From: Auanema rhodensis
Lineage: Eukaryota > Nematoda > Chromadorea > Rhabditida > Rhabditidae
Length of the DNA: 64,000 nt
Direction of reading: 5' to 3'
Assembly (NCBI GenBank): GCA_964057225.1
Contig: OZ059896.1
Span: 9,982,001 to 10,046,000, forward strand
Numbering within the stretch: the first letter of the stretch is position 1; each line of letters starts with the position of its first letter. The notes under the pieces were generated by a model. It saw only the letters and a list, made by a program, of their open reading frames with translations, was not told the origin of the DNA and ran no database searches. The translations under genes and the position numbers were made by a program. This document shows, piece by piece, positions 39,277-56,169 of this stretch.

Positions 39277-39709
39277 TTTTGCCTAAAGTTCCGCAATTAC
39301 TCTACTTCTATTAATATATTCCCAATAAAGTCTGCCGCTATAAAGCTTAATATTTTTGGTTGAAAAAACATTAACTGTTTTCGCTATCCTTCATATATCT
39401 TCACTCTATTCTCATTAGAAAAAATAATTTGAATTCCTAAGAAAGAACTTGACGAAAAACTTTGTATTATATGTATTAATCCGTCATTATAATACAAACT
39501 TTTTTCTACTACAATTGCAAAATACTCCTCAAGTATGCTCTAGTGACAATTTGAAATCGCGCGAGAAAAAAATTTTTGAAAGTTAAACGCTTTTATTGCG
39601 AAATAATCTTTCTTTTATGTATTTTAATACTTTTTTTTATAATTTTTTAGAATGCTTTCAGATTACAAGATTTTGTACATTTTATGTGTTTACTATTATT
39701 CTTTTCAGA
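39207..39709. promoter_or_regulatory. Shared upstream region of the head-to-head gene pair
   Basis: The 503 bp between the two start codons. The outer 65-70 bases on each side belong to the duplicated arms and include an untranslated leader with cttttcag directly before each ATG. The unique core of about 370 bp (39277-39644) must hold both promoters, unless one copy is silent. Confidence 0.5.
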
Positions 39710-40525
39710 ATGGATGTTGACAAAGTGGATCAAGATCATGGTCAAATGCAGACTGAACAGCTAAATACGCCACCCAATCACAAAAAAGAAAATGTAAGAT
39801 ATATGCATAGTTTTTATAAATCATTCATTCAATTTAGGTACTTGATATTTCTGCTGATGACTCTGAAAACATGCACGATATTAGTCATTGCAGTATTGCT
39901 ACTGAAAAGGTGAGAGTTGCTTGTCTTTTTCCAAATCAACGTGTTTAAGGGTTTCCCCATGGCAAACTCATGTGGAAAATCAAAAGCTACTCCTGAAGCT
40001 GTCAGAACTCGACGTCAAATTCAAGAGCATCTTCATATGAGTTCGCCTTCTGATTCTTTGCTGTCTCCTTGCACTGCTAAACTTTTTGGTAAAGGAGGAA
40101 AGAAGGTTTGTGAAACACATTTGAAAACCTATTCAGTGATGAGCTGAATAAAATAATTTTAGCCAATACTGTCCCAAAATAATTCTATGGTATCGGTTTG
40201 TTGACTAATTTTTTTTTAATTGTACTTTTGTCATTTTATGTCATAGCGTTAGAGTAGATAGTTTCCCTGTCATTTTTTGTCAACTTAAACTTACGAAGAT
40301 TTTATTTCAGGCTGTGAGCGGACCTGCTGCTGCTCTGAGGAAGAAGCAGCTCACATCAATTCCTTTCAAATTAAACGAGTGAAATCATTAATATGGAGTC
40401 GTTCAATTTCAACTTACTCATCAAAATGTGATATTCCGTAAATAACACTCCTGCGCTTATGCGTCAGCGCAAGAAGAGGGGGGGGGAGTTCAATGCGTAA
40501 TGTTAACTATAACTTAGCGTTTATT
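39645..40525 (+). repeat. Right arm of the ~0.9 kb inverted duplication
   Basis: Mirror of 38377-39276. Sequence identity begins at tttttagaatgctttcag (about 39645) and fades after gttaactataactta (about 40500-40525). The 3' flank between the stop (40382) and 40500 carries the insertion/deletion differences described for the left arm. Confidence 0.92.
39710..40382 (+). CDS. 127-residue unrecognised protein, right copy of a head-to-head pair
   Basis: Same protein as the minus-strand copy. Exons 39710-39793, about 39839-39908, 39950-40105 and 40311-40382, with all introns preserved. The largest intron (about 205 bp) appears identical in both copies. Both copies have intact frames and splice sites, so both can be expressed. 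Intron identity rules out a retrocopy. Confidence 0.75.
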
Positions 40526-41530
40526 GCTCATATTTGTTAAATAAAATCATTTCAATAAGTATTTGTTGTACTCTAATTATATAATCATTTAAATGAAAAG
40601 AATAAATACATTCATTATCCCTAATCTACATATAATAAACTTCTGAGGCGACATTAGCTGTCCAGACTTTTTTTCCTAAATAAATATTCTAATTATTAGG
40701 TAATGCTTAAAATGTTTTATAATTAGGTATAATATCTTACAATTGGAGTTGAAAAATGACAGTGTAGATGCGTAAGTTGTTTTTTTAAAATTTTATTTTT
40801 TAATTTTGGTCATTAAAGCTTTTCCTTTCGTATCCTTGACATTAAAAATATATCAAAAGCGGGAAAACTGTTCGGAACATTAGATTTAGATAAGACATCA
40901 ACGTCGAAGAAGTTGTTATTGTCGTAAACCACATATGTATAAACTTTTTCCAGAACTCATCAAAAGCATTAAGCTGAAGTCTCCCTCCAAACATATGCCA
41001 AGGCCGGAGACTGAGAAATTAGATCGAACAACCATAATTTAATTTGATTAAAATTTAATTATTACGAATAAATTTATTCGTCCATACTGACTAATTTTAG
41101 ATATCTTTATTTTGCCTTCTCTAATACTAACTAAATACCCGTAATATATAGAAGAACATTTTACATTATTTATTAGAATCAGATGACGATTTTTTATTTG
41201 TCTCAATTTACATGCTAAAGTAATCAATAAAAAGTTAATCAGAGCTCAGATTATGACTTCGAATCACGGCAAAAACCAAAATTTTTCTAAATAAACGTGT
41301 CTACTACATCATATTTTTTTAATGAAACTGATTTCTTATTTTTCAAATCAAAAGATTTCTACTTGATATATTAAAGTAGCAGCTGTATATGTGCCTCAAA
41401 TCAGAACGTAGTAGCTGGAATATATAATATAACAATTTAGAACAGACATTGATAGCTGTGTTAAAAATTCTGTTGAACTTTATGTAGAATTCAAACATGA
41501 AAAATTTTTCAACAAAGGTTTCTTTTGCTA
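40526..41530. other. 1 kb intergenic, no gene seen
   Basis: AT-rich sequence between the inverted duplication and the SRH receptor gene. No supported frame. Confidence 0.55.
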
Positions 41531-42845
41531 ATGGAGCAGAATAGTGATGTTATTCCCGTATATTGTAAACCTTTCAATTTGCACCCTACTGTATTTATCA
41601 ATACTATGCATATAACGTCTCTGATTACTACGCCTATTAATCTTTTTGGAATTTATCTTATTATCTACAAGTCTACAAAACCAATGCATGAATATCGTTG
41701 GCATTTATTGAATCATCATTTATGGTCCTCAATCTTAGAGTCTATTCTCTTATCTGGAGCAACACCAGTTTTATTCATACCACACGTTGTTGGTTACAGT
41801 GCTGGTTGGATGTATACATTACTGTATATCCCATCATATCCTTTAACAGTTATAACACTTATAATATTTTTTGGAACACTTTGTTCAATTGTACAGTTAT
41901 TTTGGTATCGGCGAAGAGTTTTACTACCTCCTAGCCATCCGCAATACTACTCAAATACTATCGAATGGATTATTAGACTAAGTACTTATTTCTGGTATAT
42001 GATCCCTGGAATAATTATGAGTTTTCTTACCTACAGGCCACACAATACTTCGATTAGATATTTTCGTGTATATAAGTTTAATTTTAATATGTCGACATAC
42101 TGGTTACTCTAGGCTCACACTTGTTTGCAAGGATTAGTTGATATACCGAACGCAATAGCCATATTTGCTAATCCAGAAGACGATATAGCTTTAAACTTTT
42201 TAGTGAGGTTGGCCATGGTAGGTTTGATGTTTGCTTGTTGTATTCAGTTGACTATACATTAACTATACTAAAATAACTAATAATGTTCAGATTGGTGTAG
42301 TAGTTATGGTAGCCTTCGCTTTCACAGTTAGTGCATACTCCACGATGCATTCTTTCTTATTACTTCGATCTCATAGTACTCAATTATCTCCTGCAACAGC
42401 AAAAATGCAAGAAGCTTATATGAGAGCTTTAGTTATACAAGCAGGTTGTTTAAAAATGACAAAACTACTCAGCAATTCAGATAATTGTCCCTGTAATATT
42501 GATTGCTGTGTTTGGGGGTATAATGGTATTTTCTGCTATTTTTCTTCTTGCAGCTGAACAAGGTTAATCATACTACTCAAATATATACTTTTCATATTTT
42601 TAGAAGTATACCAAATATGCTTGTTAGGCTTTTCAGTTCATGGGACTTGTGGTACAATTACAATGATGTGGGTAAATCGGCCATACCGCATATTCTGCTT
42701 AAAGCTGTTATTAAACAAACAAAGTTCTTTATATCAATTTTCAAATTATACGCAGATGCTTTTAGAACCCCAAACGAGAAATATGCTTGCTTTCAGTGGA
42801 ACTTTGAGCTCTGCTAACAACACACATGGAAACATAAACCTTTGA
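41531..42845 (+). CDS. SRH-class serpentine chemoreceptor
   Basis: Nematode-specific seven-transmembrane receptor of the Str superfamily, normally placed in sensory cilia. The ATG at 41531 (MEQNSDVIPVYCKPFNLHPT) opens exon 1. Family hallmarks are HEYRWHLLNHHLWSSILESI followed by PVLFIPHVVGYSAGW, which match the SRH pattern (W.LLN.HFWS..., P.L.FP...GYPLG), and the C-terminal HGTCGTITMMWVNRPYR, which matches the HG...T..ML.V..PYR motif. Exons splice at about 42052 (..IRYFR), 42217 (..VRLAM), 42442 (..VIQA) and 42562 (..LAAEQ). The stop is at 42843-42845 after an Asn-rich tail. About 355 residues, normal for SRH. All parts are intact, so it is a functional-looking gene. Confidence 0.88.
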
Positions 42846-43555
42846 AACGAAAACAAAATCCTAAAAATAACAAATTAGTCTTCTACACCGTATTATTATT
42901 CAATTTGTGTTTCAATTATTGAAATGAAAATTATAACACGCTAAGATTTGATAGAACTTCTTCAACTTCTCCAGCTCCCATACATATATTGCCACTGTAC
43001 AACACACACATCTGAAACCACGTGTATATATTTATATTTATATATTAGCATAAGTTTTATATTATCTGGAATTAACAACAAATTAATGGTTTTAAAACCA
43101 ATAATTGTTGACCCTTTATAGTTCATTTCGATGTACTTCTGACGTATTGTTCTAAATTTGATTCATTAAAGCTCTCATAAGGGCTATCGGAAGAATATTT
43201 TTCGACATCATGTATCATCATCTATCATTTTTTGCTCTCGAAAGCTTATAAAAAATATTGAAGATGCTGACGATCCATCAAAGACATTATTGCTCACAAT
43301 CATCAATACTTTCTTCAAAATTTCTTCCCTGAATATATAATCAAGATCTCAACAATAATTCGCAAAATAAATATATTTCGACTTGTCAAAATTGTCCTAA
43401 TAAATTAAAAATAAAATTTCTGTGAAGTAAATAGTTCAGCCTCCCCTAATATTGACAACAAATTTGGGAATAATGCCAATTGCTTTGAATTGAAACAGTA
43501 ATTTTTATTTCGTGTTCTTATGATTCAAATGATTAATAATATACTTAATATTTAG
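42846..43555. other. Intergenic, no gene seen
   Basis: AT-rich, 3' flank of the receptor gene and upstream region of the secreted-peptide gene. No supported frame. Confidence 0.55.
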
Positions 43556-43811
43556 ATGAAATTACTATATTCTGGTCTTCTTCTCCTTCTCCTTCTCTCT
43601 ATCGCTCAAGCTGATCGTATGTATTCGAAACATGAGTTATTAAATTCCAAGTATGCAGTTTTTCCATACAAGGCAATACTCAGAGCTAGTAGACGTAAGT
43701 TAACAAGATAAAGAGTTAAAGTCAATAATTTGTTTTCAGTTGGTCCTCAAACAATTTACGAAGTTTACTCAGATCCTGATGATCTACCTGATTTATCCGA
43801 ATATCGAATCG

Positions 43812-43822
<11 letters not shown>
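43556..43822 (+). CDS. Small secreted peptide (~74 residues)
   Basis: The ATG at 43556 directly follows a tatttag acceptor and opens a classic signal peptide, MKLLYSGLLLLLLLSIAQAD. Exon 1 (43556 to about 43694) splices across a 45-bp intron (..tttcag) in phase to LGPQTIYEVYSDPDDLPDLS and ends EYRIATV with stop 43820-43822. The mature part has no cysteines and one potential basic processing site (ASR). It could be a neuropeptide-like or other secreted peptide. Its last 11 bases overlap the last bases of the minus-strand TRMU gene. Confidence 0.65.
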
Positions 43823-45833
<2,011 letters not shown>

Positions 45834-46734
45834 TCATTTTGGTAACAATTTACTGTCATTTGGTAGCCATTTCCGGTCATTTGATGGCAGCTTATCATCG
45901 GATTTTTGTTGAAGATGATCTTGCAATCTTGCTAGATCATGCTTGTTAACCACCTGTCAAATACAAATAAAATTCGGAAAAATAATGAATAAACCTTTTG
46001 AATATCTTTCCTCTCAAAAGGTCTGAAATACTGGAACATTTTGTTCAACAAATCATCATCAACTCGTTTGACAGCTATATGATTTTCCAAAAAAGTCAAT
46101 GCATCGGCTCTTCGTTTAGATGCAGCAGAGGACTGCTCATCCAAATTCACTTCACTCTTAGCTTGTAAAATCGAAAAAGTAATCATTAACCTTGAATAAC
46201 TCAAGTACAAACCTCTAATGCTTCCCTGAACATCAATTTATTTTTAGGTATTTTGCTTGCATCAGGTTCGTAAAAACCATATTCCCATATAGGGTCATTG
46301 CGATGAAGCCATTCAGATTCCCGAGTAGGCAATACTCTGAATATAAAAAGTTAACAAAAAAAATACTACTGGTTGACAACTTATCAGACGGTACTCGCTC
46401 AGGAGGATCCACAGAAGTGATTTTCATTTTATGCATATTATCCACAAGATTCTCATGCTTTTTAGCCAATTCCTATATCTATTTCTTGTATCTCTTCAAA
46501 ATAACAACTAATTAGTATTACCATTTTAGCTAAATCATCAGTTTGAGCATTTTCAAATCGTTTCTGTTCAGTCGGTACCTTCGGGGCAACGACCTAAAAC
46601 GGGACAGCTACAAAAACAAATTATATTCTTACCTTTTCAGAACCTTCTTCTAACTTTCCAACATAATTCACAGCTTTTTTTTGAAAATTTGCGTCTTTAA
46701 CAGATTTACCAACGGAGTTCCATATTCTTTTCAT
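45834..46734 (-). CDS. Unrecognised basic, helical protein, possibly mitochondrial
   Basis: Minus-strand gene from ATG 46734: MKRIWNSVGKSVKDANFQKK. Exons join through short introns: VVAPKVPTEQKRFENAQTDD, ELAKKHENLVDNMHKMKITS, then VLPTRESEWLHRNDPIWEYG followed by FYEPDASKIPKNKLMFREAL, AKSEVNLDEQSSAASKRRAD, and NDSKLLPK before the stop at 45834-45836. About 250 residues, rich in Lys/Asp/Glu, no membrane span. The basic, acid-poor first 20 residues could act as a mitochondrial targeting sequence. The segment ESEWLHRNDPIWEYGFYEPD looks like a conserved block, and the combination resembles accessory mitochondrial-ribosome proteins, but I cannot name the family. Confidence 0.6.
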
Positions 46735-47813
46735 TTTGAAATTCTTTCAAATCAAGTAATGGCACTGAGGAAGAACGTCTGCGCATTTCAAGGACCCTGA
46801 CGCAATTTCAGTTTCAGTACATAGCTGTTGTTTCGCTTTTTGGAATGTTTTAATATTGAAGGATTAATTCAGTTTTAAATATAAATATCAACTGTTTCAA
46901 TAAAAGAGCTTTTTTCGATTTCAAAATAAATTTCAGCAATAATGACTAGGTATTCACTACAACTTGGATGCTAAAGCACAAAAAAAAACAAATGATTCTT
47001 TCTGTAGCACAGAAAACTTGATTTCTTTAGAACTTATTTTTAAAATTTACGTTCATTAGCAATAGTTAGTTATTGTCAGACTCAGCTGAAATAATAGGCA
47101 ATTTTTTCAACACTGTTCCCGATCAAATGATAATACAGTGAACTTTCAATTAAATATTCATAAATGGAAATACGGAATTTCTCATTCATTATAATCAGTT
47201 TTTTAGTCGGTTTTTACAGATGAAGAATATTCTTCTTTAGTTTTGTTATAACAACATTAACTTTATAGTAACTATAGAACTCGTTATCATCTTCCTTAGC
47301 GTACAGGAACAACGCACTATTGTGAGACAAAAATTAAATTTAAAAATGTATTGCATTGCTCTAATTTTCTTTAATATCAACAACATGTAGCCGACTAATT
47401 AATACAATCGAAAAGCAACTCTCCATGATGTTCTGAAAGCTGTAACTTTAGAGAACATTTCACACGCACGAAAATTCACGTAAAATACTTTATTTAGACG
47501 AGTTAATTTTGCATTGGAGCATCCCAGTTACCAAGTCTATACTTTTCTTAACTAACTATTCATTGTAATAAATATATTAATTATTTTAAAGCATTGAAAT
47601 TCTTTACACTTCTAATCCAAATATTATAAATATTCTTTCCTCTGTTAACTTTATTTTTTTAAATTTATCATTTCATTGGTATCTTTGTACTCTTTGAATT
47701 TTATTTTTTTAACTAATAGTGCATATATTCCAAGGTTAACAGTTGTATACTTGATTATATTTTTAAATTCTTGCCTTTTGTAATTTTCTTATTAGAGTGT
47801 CAGAATTTTAGGA
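46735..47813. other. Divergent intergenic region, 1.1 kb
   Basis: Lies between the starts of the minus-strand unrecognised gene and the plus-strand KDM7-like gene. AT-rich, no supported coding frame; should contain both promoters. Confidence 0.6.
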
Positions 47814-51297
<3,484 letters not shown>

Positions 51298-51593
51298 CTT
51301 CATCTAATAATATATATATATATATAGTTTTAACTATAATTAATATATTGTATTTGATTATAATATAGGTATTTATTTATTGTACACTATTTCAACCTTT
51401 TCGGTTGTTTAGATACTCATGTGAAAAGATCTTTTCCTTTGTTTGTTGACTTATCTGTTGAAAATGCATATTATATTCATTTACGTTTAAACTTGAATAC
51501 ATCAAGGCTAATTGCCTAATGATATTTTGTTTGTATAAACTTTAAATACTTATAATTCTTGTGAAGATACAAATTTATCTTATCTAGGTGATT

Positions 51594-52558
51594 ATGAGTG
51601 AAGAGCAAGTAAATATTGAACCTTCAAAGCTTGGAACAAAAGAATAGTTGAGCGAATAAAAATATTTCAATATTTCGTAATTTATAGCTGGGATGAGCGT
51701 TACGAAATGGAGTTAGGTAACTATAAGGATTGTGGTGACGAAGGTGAAATTTGGTTCGGAGTATCTGCCGAGAATAGGTCTGACTCTTGTGTTTTAAATC
51801 CAAACACTATTATGATTAAGAATATGCAAGTATTTAAATGAAAATGCTCCCCATAAAAAAGTAAAAATCTTAGATTTGGGTTGTGGAAATGGCTCAGTGT
51901 TGCGGAAATTAGTAGAACATAATTTTGTTTCTGGTAATACAACTTTTTTTTAGAGGTCCAAAGGATTCGAAGATTTGTATGGGATTGATTATTGTTCTGC
52001 TGCTATTGATCTTTCTAAGTCTATATCTGTTGAAGATGCTGAAGAAAATGATTACGCAACTGAAATAATTTTTGATGTAACTTGATAAACTTTAGATATC
52101 AAAATATGAAGCAAATAGATTAATTATTAACTAGGAAGTGCTTTAGACTCTTGACCTCTTGAAACCTGAAGATGTGACGAAGCTGAAATGTAAATTTAAC
52201 TACATTTTGGATAAAGGGACATGGGACGCAATGAGTCTCTCCGAAGATAGAGGTTTTTTCATGATTTGTCTTAATCATTCTGTTTGTTTGTATTAGGAAG
52301 CAGATGTGAGGCATATTTGAATACTGTGTTACTGAGCTTAGTACCTGGAGGACGGCTTGTTATTTTTTCTTGCAATTTCACAAGGTTTTTTTTAGTTTTA
52401 AAATTTGTTATAATTATAATATTAGAAATGAACTGGAGAGTCTATTTAACCGTGAAGATTTCAAGTTTGAATTTGAAATACCTTCCGTTCATACTATATC
52501 CTTCGGCGGCAAGCAAGGTGTCACTTCTACTGGTGTTGTATTCCAAAAAAAAGAATAG
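51594..52558 (+). CDS. Protein-lysine N-methyltransferase, EFM4/METTL10 (EEF1AKMT2) type
   Basis: S-adenosylmethionine-dependent enzyme that methylates a lysine of elongation factor 1A. The ATG at 51594 follows a ttatctag acceptor. The N-terminus [20 protein letters not shown], continuing to [11 protein letters not shown], is diagnostic of this family. The SAM-binding motif I is [17 protein letters not shown]; later motifs are [35 protein letters not shown] and [20 protein letters not shown]. The end is [18 protein letters not shown], stop 52556-52558. The exon junction near 51777-51830 was chosen so that ..NR joins [14 protein letters not shown] in phase. The gene starts 297 bp after the KDM7-type gene on the same strand. 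Confidence 0.92.
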
Positions 52559-53233
52559 CACGTTGCACTTTACTAAACTGGTAGTATAAAAATAAATTTT
52601 GTTGTTTTTTGTAAAAGATAACCTTAACGTTCAAAATAGCTAGAGAACAGAACGAAAAACACCAAATCTTTATACATACACAATTACAAAACACTAGATA
52701 TAGCATAAATAAGTTTAGTTCGTGATTCATCTATTTTGGATACTGAGTTTATAAAAAAAAACTATAATGAAAAACAGGTAAGAAATAGAAAGGGTACATA
52801 ATTTTTCTCCAATAAAGTACAAAATTAATTAAGAAATGTATTTTCTCGTTCTTTTTACGATGTTGAAATCTTTTGTTTCAACTGGAAAATATGAACATAT
52901 GTCTAAAAAACTATCATGGGCTGTATATATATTTGTTTGTCTAAATATATCTGTCAAGTATAGGGTAAACTTTTATTAGAAAAATGCTTAAAATTGAGAA
53001 ATTGATAGCAAGCAAGTTTTTCTGAATGAACTTTATAATTACCAAATAAATATTGAGAAATTTTCTACTACGCATATATGAGAGATTACACTTTTGAAGC
53101 TTTTACGAAATTGTGTGAAACCATCTGTCAAACAAGTTGCAAGGCACTGTGACAACCGTTTTTTAATATCATTCTACTTTTTTAATTTTGCTTTGATTAT
53201 TTGTTTTTAGTTTCTTTAGTTTTATAAATGAAA
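52559..53233. other. Intergenic, no gene seen
   Basis: AT-rich region between the methyltransferase stop and the TatD-type gene. No supported frame. Confidence 0.6.
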
Positions 53234-55546
53234 TGGTGAGAAAGCGTAAGTGTATAGTATATCAATGGAACTTAATTAAATTTGTGTAGACGTACGGAAA
53301 AATAAGTCAAATGAAAAAAATGTCCATCCTACTGTTTCTTCCATGGGTATTGAAAAAGATGCTTCGACTTGTTCTCCTACTCTAAGGTAGTTGTTTACTT
53401 TGTATTTTTGTTTTATCAAGAAGCATTATTAATTCATAACCATAATATATTTTTTAGTGTTAGTCCAACCGAAGTTGTTCTAGGAGACGGTAATGATTGT
53501 ACTTCAATTTCTTCTGATTCGCATCAAAATGTAAAAAAACAAAGGTCAACTGGTAATATTTCGTGTTGTTAAATTATTGTATTCATCACTTAGATTGCAA
53601 AGGAACTAAAAAACAGTTCAAAACAGTTATTATAACCAATTCTTCACTCTCAGAAGAACCAATGAAACAAGGGCCAGAATCTAATATGTAATGGAAACTG
53701 GATGGAAAAATTATAGTTTCAATGATTACTTATTCAGAACGCCACAAATTATTTCTTTAATTAAAGCTAAGAAGTTACCTATAGAAGTAGGGCTAAAACA
53801 AAAATCTGAGAAGGAAGTCGTATGTTTTTTTAAAATTATAATTTTCATCAAGTATTACATTACATATTATTAAACCTTTTAGCAATTAAATGTGCCTAAT
53901 TCTTTTACATATACGTGGGCGAGCAAAAAACCAGCAGCTGTAGTGTATGTTAATTAAAATTCTTTACATGTATACTAATATTTTATTTTAGGAAATGTTC
54001 TTCAATAGAACTATCGACGAATAGAAAAGCTAAACCTGCACATACAAATGAATGTTGTAATGAAGAAGTTTGAAAAAAATTTATTTGATTAACGTTTCCA
54101 TTATTCTAGGATGAGTTTTATCAAAATGATTCCCCTAAATCACTATCACCTAAAGAGAAGAAATATCGTAATGACATAAGTGATGTATTTGGATGTTTAG
54201 GTATTGTTGTATCAGCACAACGAATATGCCAGAGAGTTCTTGACACATCTTTTAAAGTTTATCTTAAATTTTATGATGAACCGAAAATTTTATTTCAATT
54301 ATAGCTTGATGTTAATATGTTTTATGACAGTCATTGCCATCTGGATTATATCTATAACAGATTTAAAAAATCTGACGGCAGTTTGTCCACCTGGATGAAA
54401 AAATATCCTGAAGCTTTTCCTCAGAATTTCGGAGGTAGATAATGATATTATTTCAAACTTTGTATTTTGTTTAGGATGCTTTCCTAATTTCATTGATCCG
54501 GAGCTGTTTGTCGAAAATTGTAATTCTAGCAATTATGATGTAGAATGGTTAAAATCAGAAATAAAAGTAAAATAATCCTGTGAAACGTTTTATTACAAAT
54601 TAATTTTTTTACAGAATCCTAAAGTTTTAGGATGTTCATATGGTTGTCACCCACGGTTCGCGAGCAAATGCTCGGACGAATTCATTAAAACGGTTGAAAG
54701 ATTTTGTTTGGAGTTAGGCACTTATAAAGTGAAAGCAATTGGGGAATGTGGACTTGATTTTCACAGGTATCATCATAAATGTGTTCGACTATGCAATTAT
54801 ATATTCTTAGAGCTACGGAGCCCTTCGAAGCTCAGGTTATTGCTTTGAAAAGACAGATTGATCTAGCCATCAAGTTCAATCTGCCTTTAATAATCCACTG
54901 CAGGTTTTTTTGGTTGATCTTAACAAAAATTTAAATATATTGAAGATCTGGTGCGCGAAATGCTGAAGAGCCATGCTTAACCGTTTTAGCGTCCCATGAA
55001 GTGAGTATAAGCGAACATTTTTTTTGATTAAACATAGATATTGCAGAATTTTTCTCGTTTTCATAATATTCATAGACATTGTTTTAACGGTAGTTGGGAA
55101 ACTGCGCAGCAATGGATGTCTTTGTTTCCTAACATGTATTTTGGTTAGATTTGTCTTCTCTCAAATTGTTTTATTTAATATTATTTAGGATACACGAGCT
55201 GTTGCTACAACTTTGGTTCAAATAGTTCAGAAATGGAAGCTTTCAAAAACATTCCTCTTGATCGTATCTTATTAGAAACTGACGCACCGTATTTCAAGCC
55301 AACATCGGTAACTTTTGCATTAATGTTTTTGGTTTATATTTTCACTTTCAGTTTTCAAATGTTTCCACTGGTAATGTTGCACTTCCTGGAATGGGTAACC
55401 TTTACTGAACAATTTCTAAGTTAAAAGACAAAATTTCAGCCATAGCAGTTGCAGAGATGTTAGCCAAAGAACGAAAACTTTCTGTAGAGTTCGTTATTCA
55501 ACAGACTACAAAAAACTTTGCTCGTATGTATGTTCTCAATTTTTAG
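53234..55546 (+). CDS. TatD-family metal-dependent hydrolase/DNase, TATDN2 type
   Basis: Predicted magnesium-dependent nuclease. The ATG at 53234 (MVRK) splices in phase to HVRKNKSNEKNVHPTVSSMG. A long low-complexity N-terminal extension of about 200 residues follows (Ser/Thr/Lys-rich, e.g. VVLGDGNDCTSISSDSHQNV), as in TATDN2 and unlike short TatD proteins. The catalytic domain starts FYDSHCHLDYIYNRFKKSDG, with the metal-binding HxH. It continues GCSYGCHPRFASKCS, KAIGECGLDFHR (Glu ligand), LPLIIHCRSGARNAEE, IHRHCFNGSWETAQQWMSLF and ILLETDAPYFKP (Asp ligand). IHRHCF and the spacing match TATDN2. End RMYVLNF, stop 55544-55546. About 520 residues. Confidence 0.9.
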
Positions 55547-56169
55547 CATGCCAAGTTTTACATCATTCATTGTTACTAGTTTTAATTGTTACAGATTAGA
55601 ATTGTAAAATATAGATTATAATTGATTTGTAACCGGAATGTTTTTTCTCAGATACTTTACCTATAAATATTCAAGGTTTCTCGTGATTTAACTATGTGAA
55701 TTCTTAAGTTCTCATGTTACCGATTACAAAGTCTCGCGGATAGTGTGAACATGATAAGAGCCAACCTAAACTTCTAAGGAAAAAAATCATGATATACAAC
55801 AAATAAAGTACTGGCTAACAGGCGAAGATCCCAGTGGCAAGATGCTCTGAAACCCCGCCCCGTTTGGATGGAAAAGGACCTGGCCCGCAGTATTGGGGTC
55901 ACTCATGTTGGACCGACTGTCTTGTGATCTGCTGTGATCTCCTGATAGATCTTTACCCTTTCCTCAACCAAAAAATATTTTTAAATCAGTTGATCTATTC
56001 ATTCAATAGAAGACTACATTAGCTGTATAAAAATGTTGTGTTTGGTTTTTCATTGTAGTATTTACTACAAAGGGAACATTTTAATCTCTATCTTCTGTCT
56101 ATGCTCTTGTATTTTTATATCGGAAATGCATAATGTTTAAATTATTTGTTTGTTTTAGAACGTTATATA
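55547..56169. other. Intergenic with a short GC-rich patch
   Basis: Contains a GC-rich patch at about 55840-55970 (aaaccccgccccgtttgg, ggcccgcag) in otherwise AT-rich sequence. A 62-codon frame over it (WGHSCWTDCLVICC) has no family resemblance. It may be a fragment of an exon, a transposon remnant or a regulatory island. Confidence 0.45.
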
